Positions 5,576 to 5,808 of a stretch of DNA of 5,808 nucleotides are shown here, piece after piece. This DNA is from Chitinivibrionales bacterium. GTDB lineage: Bacteria > Fibrobacterota > Chitinivibrionia > Chitinivibrionales > FEN-1185. Position 1 is the first letter of the stretch; every line of letters begins with the position of its first letter. Both the position numbers and the translations under genes were made by a program. Where the stretch lies: positions 1 through 5,808 of the forward strand of contig JAQUMP010000250.1 in assembly GCA_028718065.1 (NCBI GenBank), written 5' to 3'. The notes below the pieces were generated by a model. That model did not search any database and was not told the DNA's origin. It worked only from the letters and a program-made list of their open reading frames with translations.

Positions 5576-5808
5576 ATGAAAACCGTCGCCGACAGCAACA
5601 TTCCCTATGTGGCCGAAGGTTTTGCAACCTTCGGCGAGGTTGTTTCCGTTCCCGCCGCTAAAATCACCGCGGCGCTGGTTGCCGACGCTTCGATCCTGCT
5701 GGTCCGCTCGCGCACGGTCGTGGATAAAAACCTTCTTGCGGGCAGCGCCGTAAAATTTGTCGGCAGCGCCACGATAGGCGTGGACCACATCGACCAGGCC
5801 TGGTTGGC
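5576..5808 (+). CDS. pdxB: Erythronate-4-phosphate dehydrogenase, N-terminal part (3' end outside window)
   Basis: ATG 5576 opens a frame that runs off the window after 77 codons; the family is about 380 aa. PdxB oxidises 4-phospho-D-erythronate to 2-oxo-3-hydroxy-4-phosphobutanoate in the DXP-dependent pyridoxal-phosphate pathway, before SerC, PdxA and PdxJ. The N-terminus matches the PdxB pattern closely: VADSNIPYV (4-12; usually ADENIPYV), a short strand EVVSVPAAKIT, ILLVRSRTVV (40-49), LLAGSAVKFVGSATIGVDHID (53-73). Ser45 and Thr66 fall where, from memory, E. coli PdxB contacts its substrate. This signature separates it from the related SerA and other D-2-hydroxyacid dehydrogenases. An in-frame TGA at 5567-5569 makes this the first possible start; no Shine-Dalgarno precedes it, so initiation may be weak or leaderless. 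It diverges from the glycohydrolase gene. Codons lost at the edge include the NAD-binding and catalytic Arg/Glu/His part. Confidence 0.88.
   Translation, partial: MKTVADSNIPYVAEGFATFGEVVSVPAAKITAALVADASILLVRSRTVVDKNLLAGSAVKFVGSATIGVDHIDQAWL

Noticed and set aside
5425..5601. Upstream extension of the glycohydrolase frame to an ATG at 5601 (59 extra residues)
   Set aside because: It would run through the divergent promoter region and into the pdxB start, the extra residues look non-coding, and the family fold begins right after the ATG at 5424.

Overview
The window reads as a chromosomal stretch from a diderm (Gram-negative) bacterium with roughly even GC content and AT-rich intergenic gaps. 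The evidence for an outer membrane is a C-terminal beta-barrel-like protein ending in Phe, a lipobox-bearing lipoprotein and a stand-alone GT51 peptidoglycan transglycosylase. The mixture of this transglycosylase, a STAS protein with a DUF2225-like Cys cluster, a DraG-type glycohydrolase and PdxB would fit the Fibrobacterota/FCB or spirochaete neighbourhood. That placement is an inference and is weakly held. No mobile element, CRISPR array, tRNA or rRNA is visible.

Layout. (1) 2-1312, plus strand: the 3' part of a putative outer-membrane barrel protein, then 21 nt later a small lipoprotein with a good Shine-Dalgarno; the pair ends at a GC hairpin plus T-run. (2) 1336-2178, minus: an mtgA-like monofunctional transglycosylase, convergent with the lipoprotein. 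(3) 2179-2341: a divergent AT-rich promoter region with a good sigma70-type promoter for the plus-strand gene and an A/T inverted repeat. (4) 2342-3541, plus: a three-part protein made of STAS, a Cys-rich zinc-ribbon-like/DUF2225-like segment and a helical TPR-like region. (5) 5424-3521, minus: a two-gene operon in which an ADP-ribosylglycohydrolase (DraG) family protein overlaps the start of a PfkB-fold protein by ATGA. The PfkB gene's 3' end overlaps the STAS gene's 3' end by 21 bp. (6) 5425-5575: a second divergent intergenic region, with a helical-phase direct repeat and a small inverted repeat. (7) 5576-end, plus: the first 77 codons of pdxB (erythronate-4-phosphate dehydrogenase), cut by the window edge.

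How they work together. The outer-membrane/lipoprotein pair and MtgA belong to the cell envelope. The most interesting unit is the translationally coupled DraG-family/PfkB-fold pair. The hydrolase keeps its metal-binding motifs. The PfkB-fold partner lacks the near-universal catalytic Asp (GAGD reads LAGS) and the sugar-contacting Asn of the N-terminal GG motif, so it may be a pseudokinase or a sugar/nucleotide-binding partner of the hydrolase rather than an ordinary sugar kinase. The STAS protein suggests a partner-switch or scaffold role with unknown partners. PdxB belongs to the DXP-dependent vitamin B6 pathway and has no evident link to its neighbours.
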